Part shown: positions 21,471-32,211 of the stretch, piece by piece
Layout: the number at the start of each line of letters is the position of its first letter
Position numbering within the stretch: position 1 is the first letter of the stretch
Source: Diplodia intermedia
Taxonomy: Eukaryota; Ascomycota; Dothideomycetes; Botryosphaeriales; Botryosphaeriaceae
NCBI GenBank assembly: GCA_021495925.1
Contig: JAKEKT010000059.1
Coordinates: 179,985-243,984 of the forward strand
DNA: 64,000 nt
Direction of reading: 5' to 3'
Program-made: the position numbers and the translations under genes
Notes under the pieces: generated by a model
The model's database searches: none
The model's input: the letters and a program-made list of their open reading frames with translations, nothing else
Told to the model about the DNA's origin: nothing

Positions 21471-23685
21471 CTATGCACTGGGCTTCACCTGCGCAGGGCT
21501 GTTGGTGTCGCGCAGATCCCAACTTGGCTTGAGGGAAGTCATCATATCATCCTGGGTACCGACCAGGCCCCTTTCAATGCGACTGACGCGGTAGGCACCG
21601 GAGCGAACAGCGTTGAGCTGAGCTGCCGAGATGCCACTGCCACCGCTGCGGACGGAAGCGGCATCACTGCCACTGTCAACGCCCTTGAAGCGAGGCGGTG
21701 CCATGAAGTCCAGAGAAGTAAAGGTGCCTGATTTCCGGAGAGCGTGCCTGAACAGAAAGTCAGTATTTCAACCCGAGGGTGGAGTGTATGCATGCAAGAA
21801 CTTACGGGCTGGGGATGACAGCGAGCTCATCGAAAGCTGTCATAAGCGGCGTGTGCGGACGAACGCTGGGGGAGTACGGCCGATCGACACCCAACGGGCT
21901 GTCAGGACGGCGGCCGGCCTGCATGTCGCGGAAGGTGGGCGGGGGCGCGAAGTCAATCGGGTTGAAGATGTGCGCATCGTCCTTCATAGCTGCGGGCGTG
22001 GGAAGCGACGAAAGGTTGGACGGCGGCGGCAGAGGCTTCTTGGGAGGAGCACGGAAGCTCATGGCAGAGTTACCGCGAGGCATGGAGAGCGGTGTTCCGC
22101 TGCGCGCAGAACCAGGGCTCATGGGACGTCCACCACTCATCGAACCGCCTGGGGGACCGTGGCCACGGAAGCGCGGAGGAGCACGCGGAGGCGGCGTCAT
22201 GGCACGACGGGTGAGAGGCTCGGCGAAAGGCTGGCCACCGACGACGAAGTGACCCTTTTCGGGGTCGAAGATGGTACCCTCCATGTATTCTTGGCTATAG
22301 TCCTCTTGGGGCTCACCGTAACGCCCAGCGGGATCGGGCTTCGAGTCGTCAAAGTACTCCTTGTAGAAAGATCGGATCCTGTTTGCGCGTTCTTCGGGGT
22401 TTTCGGTGGGGTCTTCTGACGGCAGAGGGCGCAAGCTCATCGAAATACGGTTTGGCTTGGGAGCTTGGGTGGCAAGACCTTGCGGCGGGGTGGACGGGGT
22501 AACATCAATGGACATGCGGCTGGCGCCCTTGCCGCCCTGGCCGGGCGAGGGAGGGGTGACCTTGAAGCCATCGCCGTAATCGCTGGACTTGCTCATGATA
22601 CTGTCTGTGTGAGGGTTATGGACCGAAGCAATCATGGACTCAAGCCTAAGAGGGTTGGGCTTGCGTGGGGTAACCTGAGGTTCCGAGTCGTGATGTTCCG
22701 AGATTTGCGGCAGGCTGGGCTCCTGGACTGAAGTGCGCTTCGAATCGGCATTCAGCGAACGGCGCTTCTCGTTACCGTTAAGGACGTCGCGAGTGAGGTC
22801 GGGAGTGTCGGCATCAGGAGAAACAGGCGAAGCGGTAGACGGGCTGGGCAGAGGCTTGACGTGGCTAGGCTCGGGGAATTGGATCTCAGGGATGGTCCTA
22901 TCTTCGGGGGACATGGGGGAAGACCGCGACATCCTCTGGGCGTTCTTGAGCAGACCCATGCGATCGGTGCCGACGCTGGACTTGCTGTAGGTGGACATGC
23001 CGTCGTTGAATTTGGAAGCGGAACGCAGCGACATGGTGTCATCCTTGACGAAGGTAACGGGGCGGTAGGGGTCGTGGTTGTCGCTGATGCGTGACATGGA
23101 GTGGAACGATTCGCGGGAGTCTTGAACACCACCAGGCATTAGGTACGGGCTGCTCTCCATATCCATCGACATGCCGCGGCCACCTTTACGGATTTCCTTC
23201 TCTGCATCCACGACGGACATTTCCGGGGCCTTGCCGCTTGCAGTCTTGGGAGGCTCGTCCAGGCCGAAATCGAGAGACTTGTGCTTGTCATTGAGGTCCT
23301 CGAGAGCCTGTTTCTTCATGTGCCTGCGGTGCAGGAACACAAGCACGAGGATGGCAATGGCGATGGGGACGCTGCAATGGGTCAGCAAGCAGCGCAAAAC
23401 AGAAAGGCTGAAGAAGAGCAGGGCTCACATGGCAGCGAGAATGATGGCAGTGCTGCTGTCGGTAGGCTTCTGGCAGGTGTCGGCAGATTGGCTCGAGCTG
23501 CAATCGGAGCGAGGAGCAAGAGCAGGGCTGGCGTCTCTCTCGTGCAGTGCCTTGGGGGAGCCGTGGACCTCCTTCTCGGCCGGGATCAAGACGCCGAGGT
23601 CCAGGTGGGCGACATGGTCTGCGGCAGCCGCGGCTTTTCGCGCATGGTGAAATGCGAGGTGCGAGGCGTGGTTGTTGCGGGTCAT
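21471..23685 (-). CDS. Single-pass membrane protein with long Ser/Pro-rich tail, unknown function
   Basis: Three exons on the minus strand, 23429-23685, 21806-23371 and 21471-21747, give 699 residues. Introns are 57 nt (GTGAGC...TTGCAG) and 58 nt (GTAAGT...TTCAG). Splicing creates one hydrophobic segment at about residues 79-101 (AIILAAIVPIAIAILVLVFL) followed by a basic HRRHMKKQ stop-transfer motif, so the long C-terminal part should face the cytosol. The tail holds short conserved-looking stretches (DKHKSLDFGLDEPP; DMESSPYLMPGGVQDSRESF; PIDFAPPPTFRDMQAGRRPDSP) within Ser/Pro/Met-rich disorder. The extracellular N-terminus has two Cys (62, 71). Topology resembles fungal sensor-type or septum-associated anchors, but I recognise no family and assign no role. 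Confidence 0.82.
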
Positions 23686-25977
23686 GATGCGGCGGCGAGC
23701 GTTCTCGTCATGCGCAAATGAATACGGCTCCGCGGTGGGCTTGAGGCGGGGGTTGGGTCCGGGGAAGTTGAGGTTGACGAGGCCGGCCGGATTGATTACG
23801 GATTAACAGCGTAAGATCGTGGAAGCCGTCGTGAACCGGGACCCGACTTGGCTGTGCAGGAAAGAGTGACTGCGTACAGGGGCGCTGGTGGATTTGGCCC
23901 TTGCAAAAAGAATGACTTGGGTAAGGTGGGATAAAGAACGAGGGGGGAGGAGGAGGAGAGGAGGAGGCCGAGGGGGCGAGAGAGCGAGTGAGGCCGCCGA
24001 GAGAGCAGTCGGAGGTGAAGAGGAGAGCGAGCGGGCGCGGGCTGCAGGTATGGCTGTTGCTCGCATCTGGCGCCGGGGGCTGGCCGGGGGCTGATTGGTG
24101 CTGCCGGCCGCGAATTAGGAGACGAGGCGCATCAAGCTCAGTGCGCGGTGCCTGGCTAGGCCGCTTTGGGAGGGCGTGCGCAGGGGATGCCATCCGCCAG
24201 ATGCCATCCGCCGCCGCCAGGCCGTTGACGCGCCATTTGCGAGTCGTCGTCAGTGGGAGCGCCGACCAGGCCGTATCGCGCGCCCGGGCAGCAGCCTTCG
24301 AGAAGCCTCGCCCTCGCATCAATTCCGCGTGCGCGCGCGCATTCCTGGAGCCCAGCTCGTGCGACGCCCGCCAGCCGCCGCGGCGCTCGTCAGGGGCCCC
24401 CGGCTTAGCACCTGGCTGGCTGCAGGCGCGGCTCTCGCAGCGGGCCGCCTGCACCCAGTGCCAGTGCCAGCAGCGCGACAGAAACACGCCCGCTGCGCCG
24501 TTGGCCTCAGGCAGCGCCCGCCGCGTCTGGCGCCCGCCGACGTCGCGTTTGCTCGTGGACCTGTTTCGACGCATGCTGGCCCGCTCCGGCACTGATGCAC
24601 TAACACGTTCGAAAGCGGGCGCACGTCCGCTCGCAATTTCGCCTGGCCCCATGGATGAGTCGCCGCTCTCGACACATGCAGATGCAGATACCGCATCTTC
24701 CCTGCCGGCTCTGCGCTGGCCGCCCGCCGCCGTCATGCACCGCGCGACCGCCTGCGCGCCCGCTGCCAAATCTGCTGTGCTGGCCGCTGACGAGAAGCCG
24801 ACCGCATGCCGCCGCGATATCTTGCTCTTGCCCCCTGCTCCGCCAATCCTGCTCCGCCAATCACTCGCACACAGGCCAAGGGGGATCAGCCGTGCATGAT
24901 GATCTCGCTGCCGTCTCAGGCAGATGCGCTTGGCCGAGGCCAGGCCCGCCTGCCGATATTAAACCAATTCGCTGCGCCATATGGAGCCCCGGAGGCGGGC
25001 AATTTCGCCCTGCACAGCCTGTGCCTCATGAGGTAGGCATTGTCTACATCCCGATCGCCAGCGCTCGGGATGCAGCCCACCAAGGGGACCTACTGCTCCC
25101 GCTGTGCCGGCCCGGGCGAGGCTCGCAGACGGCTTGCCAGCGCTCTCCACACCTCCACGTCCGGCTCGGTGGGCTTTGCCGACAAAGGCAACGCCTAGCT
25201 GCTTCAGATGAATGGAGTGGGGAGACGTCCCAATTGCGCTCATCACCCGATGGCAAGCGGTCTGTTTCGCAGAGCATGAAGCAGCGCCACAAGCCGGCTG
25301 TGGCACTCGGGTGTGGCCGAGCCTGTTCCGGTCGGTACAAGCCTGTGATTAGCTGGGGCTCCGTTGTACACCCACCCGCGTCTCCTTGCGGAACTGTATA
25401 GCATGTTGCCGGTAGAACACCCCGCCGCGGGGAACTGCCTTCAGGATGGTAAACCTGCCCTCTGACATGGGAATGCTCTGTTCCCCCTGCACCAACAATC
25501 GGTCCCCTGTCATCCAGGTGGACGCCGCATTTCCCCCCGGACGCGCTCGGCCATCACTTGATGCTCTAAATAGAAACGGGCGTCCGCGCATGGCAGGGCA
25601 GCCAGAAGATAACGGGAGACGATCGAGGAGTAGTAGCGTCGACTGCATACAATACATGTGACGCCAGCAGGCAATCCTTCCACAAGTCCGGGCCCAACAG
25701 GCGGCGCGCGCTCCTTATCCCAGCGCAGCCCATTTGGAGGCTTGACAAGACTACCCGCAAGTAGTGTTACTATTCTGCAAACTGTAAGAGAAAAAGAGCA
25801 ATGTTCTCTACCCATGCATGCGAAGTGACTATCCTAATTTGTCAAGCCCGAGCCTGAGCCCTCTCGAACCGGTCTCGAGAACATGTATGATCACCTGAAC
25901 GCCGACAATAGCCCCTATTCATTGCTTCAACGCCCTCCAGGGCGCATGAATCCCTGCCACTGCTTTTGATGTGGCAT
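23686..25977. other. GC-rich spacer without a recognisable gene
   Basis: Large overlapping open frames on both strands (up to about 350 codons) are composed of Arg, Ala, Pro and Ser and show no domain. This looks like compositional noise plus the promoter of the membrane-protein gene (about 23690-24100, with purine-rich GGAGGAGG runs near 23941-24000). Confidence 0.5.
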
Positions 25978-27198
25978 TTACTGTGGTTGTGCCGCATCAG
26001 CGCCGTTCGCTTTCGACGACGATCCGTTCTCGCTGATCTTCAATCCCTCCATTCCTCTTCCGGTGAAAGGGCACACTCCAGCCGGGGCACCGCCCTGAGC
26101 AGCGGCCTGGGTGCTGCCAGAGGTTGTCGACTCGGCGTCGCTCTCATCGGATGTGCCGATGATCTTCTTGCCGTTCAAGTAGCCCTCGCGCTCGACAATA
26201 ACCTCCTCGATCTCCTCGGCGAACTCGTCGCCATCACGGACGTACCACTTGGCAAACAAATCGTTCTGGATCCAGATGACCTTGCCCAGCGCCTTTACGA
26301 GCGCGATCTTGCGGTTCATGTGAAGTCGCGGATGCGACAGAATGGCCTCGGTAAGGACGTCTTGGATGAAGGAGAGCAGTGCGGCGATATGCATGTACTC
26401 GACGTGCAGAGGGTGCTGGCGGCCACGCCCAACGTGCATCATGCTATGCGGATAGTCAGCACATTTTGTCCAGGTCCGGATGCGTTGGTCATGGGAAGAA
26501 TGCGGACGGGCCACAGGAGGCGCTCCTCTCGGGCCCTAGGCCACCCAGTCCGTTGCGCTGCTTGAAACAGCCGAACCAAGACGGCAGCCTATCTCCCAAC
26601 GCCTCAGGTCGTAATGTCCACCAAGGAATCCAATAAACAAAGAACCCAAGGGAGGGGGATGCAAAGACGTACCCAACCTTGTCCAAATACTCCCAAAACT
26701 CCATTTTGCTGGGGTCGGAGCACAGTCTAACCAGGTAGGCCCGCAGGAACATCTTGCGGTGCAGGATCTGCGGGCTGTTCTCATCGGGAGCGGCGTCCAT
26801 GGGGCCCTCGAAGCTGGTGCTGCGGGTCTCGAAAGCGCGGGCAGTGATGTCATATTGCAACAGCTTTTTGTAGACGATGTTGACTATGGCCGGGATCAGG
26901 GCCTTGATGTACTTGTGGCCTGTCTGGAGGGCCTCGATATCGCCTTTTGTTCCCAATCGGGATCGCGGGTCAGTCACAGGCACTTCCAGCAAATAGGACG
27001 CTTCCGTTTGGGCGGCCGGGAGGGGATGGTACGAAGAAGAGCCCAAGACACTCGGGGCGGCGGTCTCGTGAGAAGGTACGTACTGGAGCTGAAGTCGAGG
27101 AAAGTGTGGAGGTACTGTATCCGAGCTTCCAGGTTGGTGTAGAGCTCTTTGCGATCAACGTGCTGGATGGGGCGCTGGTACATGTTGGGCGGAGCCAT
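25978..27198 (-). CDS. Protoglobin-domain (globin-sensor-like) heme protein
   Basis: Exons 27084-27198, 26673-26943 and 25978-26443 give 283 residues; introns are 140 and 229 nt (both GTACGT donors). The rebuilt protein reads VDRKELYTNLEARIQYLHTF, then YIKALIPAIVNIVYKKLLQY, HRKMFLRAYLVRLCSDPSKM, FWEYLDKVG joined to MMHVGRGRQHPLHVEYMH, and EAILSHPRLHM. This is the fungal single-domain protoglobin type related to globin-coupled sensors. A heme-ligating His probably lies in the HPLHVEYMH stretch, by analogy with the F-helix of that family. The ~60 C-terminal residues are low-complexity with a short CPFTG motif. It likely binds O2, NO or CO; the partner is unknown. It is divergently arranged with an Alba-domain gene. 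Confidence 0.87.
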
Positions 27199-27632
27199 GG
27201 CGGACGCTACGAACAGACGGGTTGGTAGAAGGAAAGAGGGGGCAGAGCGGGCAGAGCGGGCAGGGCGGGCGCGGGTTTAGTATGCGCAGGCGCAGGTATG
27301 CTGATTCAGAGCCAAATGGGCAGGGCGGCTGGTTTCAGGTTGCGGGTGCAGCACACCGGGCTCGGGCAAGGCAATATAGGAGCTGAGGATGCTTCTTCCG
27401 GCCCCATGGCTGCGGCGACGCGCATGGCTATATAGCGCCCCAAGGAGCAGCTCAGGTGAGCGACGGCAAATGCGAGGCACGAGGCGCGCTGGCGATGGCT
27501 GGTCGCGTCGTGGTGGTCTGATGTGCAGTGCTGACTTTTGCTGCTCCTTCGTTGGCTCCGGTCCGGCGCCGCCCGAGCAAGGCCGCAAGGCCGTCCGGAA
27601 CCCTGCGTTGCCCACTCCCAACACCCTCCGCC
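27199..27632. promoter_or_regulatory. Divergent promoter region, protoglobin / Alba gene
   Basis: A 434 bp spacer between two outward-transcribed genes. It holds a short GCGGGCAGA tandem array (about 27240-27272), but no clear TATA or CCAAT box. Confidence 0.45.
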
Positions 27633-28343
27633 ATGGCGAAGAACAAGCAACACCCGCCCTCCAGTCCCGCTGCCTTGGTCTCCAACAAACGTCGCCGCCT
27701 TGCTTCCATCAACAATGCCTCGCTCTCTGCGCCCGCCGCTCCCTCTGTGCCCACCGCTTCACCGAGCGGCTCGTTTGCTAGTCCGGCCGCCCTCGCTGCT
27801 CCGACCGTGCACATCGTGGCAGGCTCGAAAATCCAGGCAAAGGTCCGCGCCGTCATGTCTGCGCTAGACGCTACGACTGCCACCGAATCAAAGCCACCTT
27901 CCGCTGCTGACGCCGATTCTGCGCGAGATGATGTGCGGCCGGTCGACGCGAGTAAAGACCTCGACGGTATCGTGCTAGTCGAGGCGCATGCCGCGGGCGC
28001 CAGCAAGCTTATCACCGTAGTCGAGATTGCCAAGCGCATGCTGGAGAGTGCGGGTAGGCCATGGTGGGCGTACACGGGCGTAAAGGGCACAATGGAAGAA
28101 CTCAAAAGCCGCGGAAGTGCTCGTTCGAGCAGACGACAGAGCGTACAAGACCACCACCCAAACGGACTGCTCGATGCATCTACTGGGGAGGATGATGAAG
28201 AGGAGGCCTTCGAGCCCCCGAGCCATGGGCAAATTGAATCAGAAAAGAAGGTTAGGAGCGTTTCCAGTTTGCTTGTGTACCTGGCCATCAAACCATTGCC
28301 CTCACTTAGGGCCATATACGGGGAGCAGTGCTCCAAGGTCTGA
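27633..28343 (+). CDS. Alba-domain nucleic-acid-binding protein
   Basis: Single exon from the ATG at 27633 (MAKNKQHPPSSPAAL), 236 residues. A basic, Ala/Ser/Pro-rich N-terminus leads to an Alba-like core: VHIVAGSKIQAKVRAVMSAL, then IVLVEAHAAGASKLITVVEI followed by AKRM, and GVKGTMEEL. The pattern 'xGxAxxKxITVxEIxKR' is typical of Alba and of the Alba-like RNase P/MRP subunits (Rpp20/Pop7, Rpp25/Pop6). Which branch it belongs to cannot be told here. The last ~30 residues after GQIESEKK do not look conserved, so a missed 3' intron near 28252 is possible. Likely nuclear or ribonucleoprotein-associated. Confidence 0.7.
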   Translation: MAKNKQHPPSSPAALVSNKRRRLASINNASLSAPAAPSVPTASPSGSFASPAALAAPTVHIVAGSKIQAKVRAVMSALDATTATESKPPSAADADSARDDVRPVDASKDLDGIVLVEAHAAGASKLITVVEIAKRMLESAGRPWWAYTGVKGTMEELKSRGSARSSRRQSVQDHHPNGLLDASTGEDDEEEAFEPPSHGQIESEKKVRSVSSLLVYLAIKPLPSLRAIYGEQCSKV

Positions 28344-28611
28344 AAAAGGGCTGGTTTTAGGCATGATCTAGGGTTCACGGTAGAGCGCGCCCCCCTATGC
28401 ATGGCAGGTCTAGCTCGATAGGAAAGTGGCGCCTGGTTGTCAGTTTCAATATAACCAATGAAGTCTTTTCAGACCGGCGAGTCTGTTAAGAAAGCAACGA
28501 AGCATTTGGGACGGAGGGAATGGAAAATATATATACCCGCAGCATCACGGTGACTCGAACATGGAGTCTTGAAGGCAACCCCACGCAATGGAGTTTGGAT
28601 TTTGACCGCTT

Positions 28612-29710
28612 CTAAGCTGCTTGAGTGCTCTCATTCCGTTCCACCAAGTCGCCAACACCCAAGCCCCGTCCAACCTTGACCTTCCTCTTCTTTTCGCCCT
28701 TGCCATCAGCGCTCTCCTCATCCTTGCTGCCCATGGTGCCGACCGGCTCGCCCTCATCCTCCGCATCACTGATGCTCTCATCGATCATGGCCTGGCGGAT
28801 GTTGGAGAGATCCATGCGCATGCTGTATGCATCTTCACCGTCCGCGTAATACTTGGCTTCGACCTTTTCGACCTCAAAGCCCAACGTGTCGCGGTACAGG
28901 CGCAATGCGGCATTGTTGGAAACACGCACGTGCAGCGAGACGTAGTGAGCGCCAAAAGTCTCGGCCATGGCGCGCTCTTTGTTGGGGGGAAAAAATCAGT
29001 GCGTTCTCGAACAATTTCTCTCGCAGATCACAAGGGGGGCAGGTGAAGTGTATGGCGTAGCGTGCCAACCATGGCTTGGGCGAGAGAACGGACAATTGTC
29101 GCTATGACAGACGGAGGGGAAGGAACACTTACGGCTCTGCCTCATCAACTTCTCGGCCAGACCCAGACGGCGGTGGGTACGCATGACACTCAAGCTAGTG
29201 ATGTGACCATGTTGGATCCCATCGGCAGGGTCTTCCTCCATCTTTGCGAGCACATAACCCACAATCTTGGGAGGATCATAAGGGGTCTTGGGCGGACGTG
29301 AGACCTGGCCGATTATGTCAGCATCCAGTCAGTACAGCTGGCAGTTAAGCCAACACAGGACATGCAAATGAGAGAGAGTCGGTAGGGAGATCACGACGAT
29401 CAATGCAGAAGATAAACTCGAGGTACGCTCTATGCGACCATGTATCCTGACAAGCTTGGTGTAGCATGCCGCCTAACAAGCCAAATGTGGCCTTGCGGTG
29501 GAAAAGGAGACGACGAGAAACAAGGCAGCGAGAGAAAAAGACGACAGTTTTCAAGATATGGCGACTTACATCGACAGCAACGTAAGACAGCTGCGGCCAA
29601 GAGAGAGCATGGTAGAGATAGTACTTGCAAAAGTAGTTTTCGGGAAGATTGGTGATGTTGGCGGTTTGGACATGCGGGATGTCGGACGGCCTCAGTACGC
29701 GGACGTCCAT
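28612..29710 (-). CDS. NAA10: NatA catalytic subunit, N-alpha-acetyltransferase Naa10/Ard1
   Basis: Acetylates nascent chains starting with Ser, Ala, Thr, Gly or Cys at the ribosome, together with Naa15. Exons 29570-29710, 29133-29304 and 28612-28976 give 225 residues; introns are 265 and 156 nt. The start MDVRVLRPSDIPHVQTANIT and NLPENYFCKYYLYHALSWPQ are diagnostic of Naa10. The GNAT acetyl-CoA loop is RTHRRLGLAEKLM (RRLGLA at 92-97). The next splice restores QRAMAETFGAHYVSLHVRVS and NNAALRLYRDTLGFEV. The C-terminus is acidic then Lys-rich (GEKKRKVKVGRG), as in other fungal members. An ATG 45 nt upstream in frame is unlikely to be used, since family proteins begin at MDVR or MNIR. Confidence 0.95.
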
Positions 29711-31394
29711 CTTGACCTCTCTTGCGCCGTGAAGCTCAGACGCAGCGGCTCTCAAAGCTTGGGGTAGGTCAAAGTCGCACGGGGCGGTGGAGTAGGTGAC
29801 GGGGGGCTGTTGGGTGGTGGAGATGTGGTTTGCAGAGGAACGTGACGTCGGGGCATTGACGTGAAGCGCTGCTTCTCTCGCTTAGCGTCAGGAACCAATC
29901 ATAGCCGGGCCTCAGGCGCACTGCCTTCCGAAAACACTTCATTCTGGCAGTGCTTGTGACTTCAACTCACCACAAGAGCAAATCATCGCAGGGGTGGCCT
30001 CACAATCAAATTCCTGTTACTCCACAGACACATCTACCCTTAGCGTGCTTCCTTACGTAAGCAGTGGATGGCTATGCTCGGACATATATATATATGTAGT
30101 TTGATATTCAGCAAGAGCATCATACGTACTGAGCCCACTGCGGGCTACAGCAGACATTACCCGTAAGAGATATTGCAGTCTACGTATATGGGTAGTTGCA
30201 GTCCGCGGAATAACGCCGGCAGAGTCAAGAACTTCAACTGTGAGGAACCCTACTCATCCACGAACAAAGTTGACTGGTTAGGAGTCATCTGCACATTGTT
30301 CAGATGCTCGTGTTGCTCATCAAGAGTAAATGCCATGATTTGAGGTATCTGCCTGCCTAGCGCGAACTGTATTCTTGCTCCCATTGATGTCACGTCCTCT
30401 ATAAGCGCGCGAAGCTGGGGGTGAGGAGATTGCTAAAGCGAACCGACATGCAGGCGTGTCTTGCTTTGCTTTGGATTGCACATGTGGAGCACTTTCTCAG
30501 ACGTCGTGATAATGATCATGAACTGTTTAGAGAGCGCAAATCAGATCGCGGACACATCTGATTGGACACTACCGATCTCTCAAGGTAAAATCTCCCAATC
30601 GCGTTGTAGGCTGGTTTCATATCGTGGTTGCGGACTAAAAGAGGACAGGACAGCAGGACCGACGGCAGATGTAGAAGTCAGAGCGATGCTCCCGCGTGAG
30701 GAGACACCAATCAGACTTCAAAATACGAAATGGCGAGCGTTTCAGTAAAACTCACAGGACATGAATCGCGGTTCCTGGAAGCGGAGTCGCAGGTATGTTC
30801 AAAGTAAAGTCGGTTGCAGCATCCCGAAGGACCAACAGCCAAGCCTATAATTAATGTGTTTCGATACTTTCCAGGATGGGTTGCTGACGAGCACAATTTG
30901 TTGTTCCCAAGCAGGCTGTGACCTTGCAGCAAAAACATTGCTTGCATTATTGCTGGTCAAGCAGGTCTTGCTCGGTTCTTTGCGGGGTAGATCATTCGGG
31001 CTCCATATTAATGAGATCGGCGGTAGCTTGACTTGCGCATCACTACGCTCGCTGAAGTGGGTGTGCGCACGGCCACACACACATGGCCGGATTGTAGCAG
31101 AGCAAGAGACAGACATCTATTGCCTAGCTTTGACGATGCTAGCCGTCATCAGTGTTCATGTTCCCATTCCCGTACCACGACATTTTCTCCCGCCGAATAC
31201 CCGGATCCAAACCCTTGCTCCGATGTAAAAACCCCGCTGTAAGCCACAGCCGAACCGATTCACGAGGGGATCGCAGTGGTCGAAGTTGTTGTGCCGGGAT
31301 GTGGTATTTTGATTTTCGAGGCTCCAGCTAAACCTGCATCGACAAACGCCAGCCCTGGCTACATGCAAAACCCGCAGACGAAAGGAGAAGGCGC
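29711..31394. other. Spacer between NAA10 and RPP1 genes
   Basis: Holds the NAA10 promoter, with two TGACGT-type elements (about 29843 and 29858), a short AT microsatellite near 30085-30098 and the RPP1 3' region. I see no gene in the central 1.4 kb. Confidence 0.5.
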
Positions 31395-31903
31395 TTAGTC
31401 GAAAAGACCGAAGCCCATGTCCTCGTCGGACTCCTCCTTCTCTGTTCGAAACTGTTAGCGCGCGCCCTGCGCAAAATCGCGGCATAGCAAAGGTGGACAA
31501 CGTACCCTCCTCCTTGGCCTCCTCCTTGGCCTCCTCGGCCTCACCGCCAGCAGCGGCGGCACCACCGGCAGGCGCGGCGGCGGCGGGGCCACCGGAGCCA
31601 ACGTTCAGAAGAAGCTCCTTGACGTCCTTGCCCTCGAGCGCCTATCTTCACGTCAGAACTACCGTCGCATCCAGAATCCCAGGCCCTCGCGCGCAGCGTA
31701 CCTTGGCGAACAGCGACGTCCAGATGGGCTCGACATCGGCGATCTTGGCGGCGGAGATCAGAGTCTGGAGCTTGTCGGCCTGCAATACGGTTAGCAGTGG
31801 TCGGGCGGCCGGGCGGCGGCGAGCGGCGACTGACGGTGATCTCAATGCCGTCATCCGCGAGGATGAGAGCGGCGTAGGAAGAGGCAAGCTCGGCGTTCGA
31901 CAT
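31395..31903 (-). CDS. RPP1: 60S acidic ribosomal stalk protein P1
   Basis: Component of the ribosomal stalk that recruits elongation factors. Four exons, 31835-31903, 31702-31779, 31506-31641 and 31395-31441, give 109 residues. All three introns (55, 60 and 64 nt) have GT-AG ends. The N-terminal helix domain reads MSNAELASSYAALILADDGI then ADKLQTLISAAKIADVEPIW; a Gly/Ala hinge follows (GGPAAAAPAGGAAAAGGEAE), and the universal stalk tail is EESDEDMGFGLFD. The start MSxAELA marks it as P1 rather than P2, which begins MKYLAAYLL. Multiple introns are usual in fungal ribosomal protein genes. Confidence 0.97.
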
Positions 31904-32211
31904 TGTTGTAGATGGGGTTGTTGGCGAGGAGAATGTCGCGGGTCTGGTGTTGTCGTCGCTGTCGAGGTGGGACACGATCTTTTTGGGCGGAGTGTTGGCC
32001 AGCATGTGTGTCCGGGCCGGTGCACGGCGAAAGTGTTGTTCCAGCTAGCGAGGGCTTGGCGCGCGCCCCGCATCAGATGCTGCACCGCGGCGATCCAGGC
32101 GTTTGTTACGTCAACCGGTCCCTCCCACATAACTTGACCCGCCGCCAACTGTCGTGCTTGCTCTCTGTCTTCGCACCGCACGCTGCACCCCTCGCCTAGG
32201 CCCGCGCCATC
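31904..32211. promoter_or_regulatory. Divergent promoter, RPP1 / UPF0662 gene
   Basis: A 308 bp spacer drives RPP1 leftward and the UPF0662 gene rightward. A CRE/ATF-like TTACGTCA lies at 32105-32112, roughly central. The right side is C/T-rich close to the start codon. Confidence 0.5.

Noticed and set aside
23708..24769. 353-codon minus-strand frame and overlapping 303-codon plus-strand frame
   Set aside because: Mutually overlapping low-complexity frames in GC-rich spacer without recognisable motifs.
28540..28610. tRNA-like T-arm motif on the minus strand (GTTCGAGTC)
   Set aside because: Flanking bases do not form a T-stem or acceptor stem, and no A-box is present.
30085..30098. AT microsatellite
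   Set aside because: Only about seven dinucleotide units; unremarkable.
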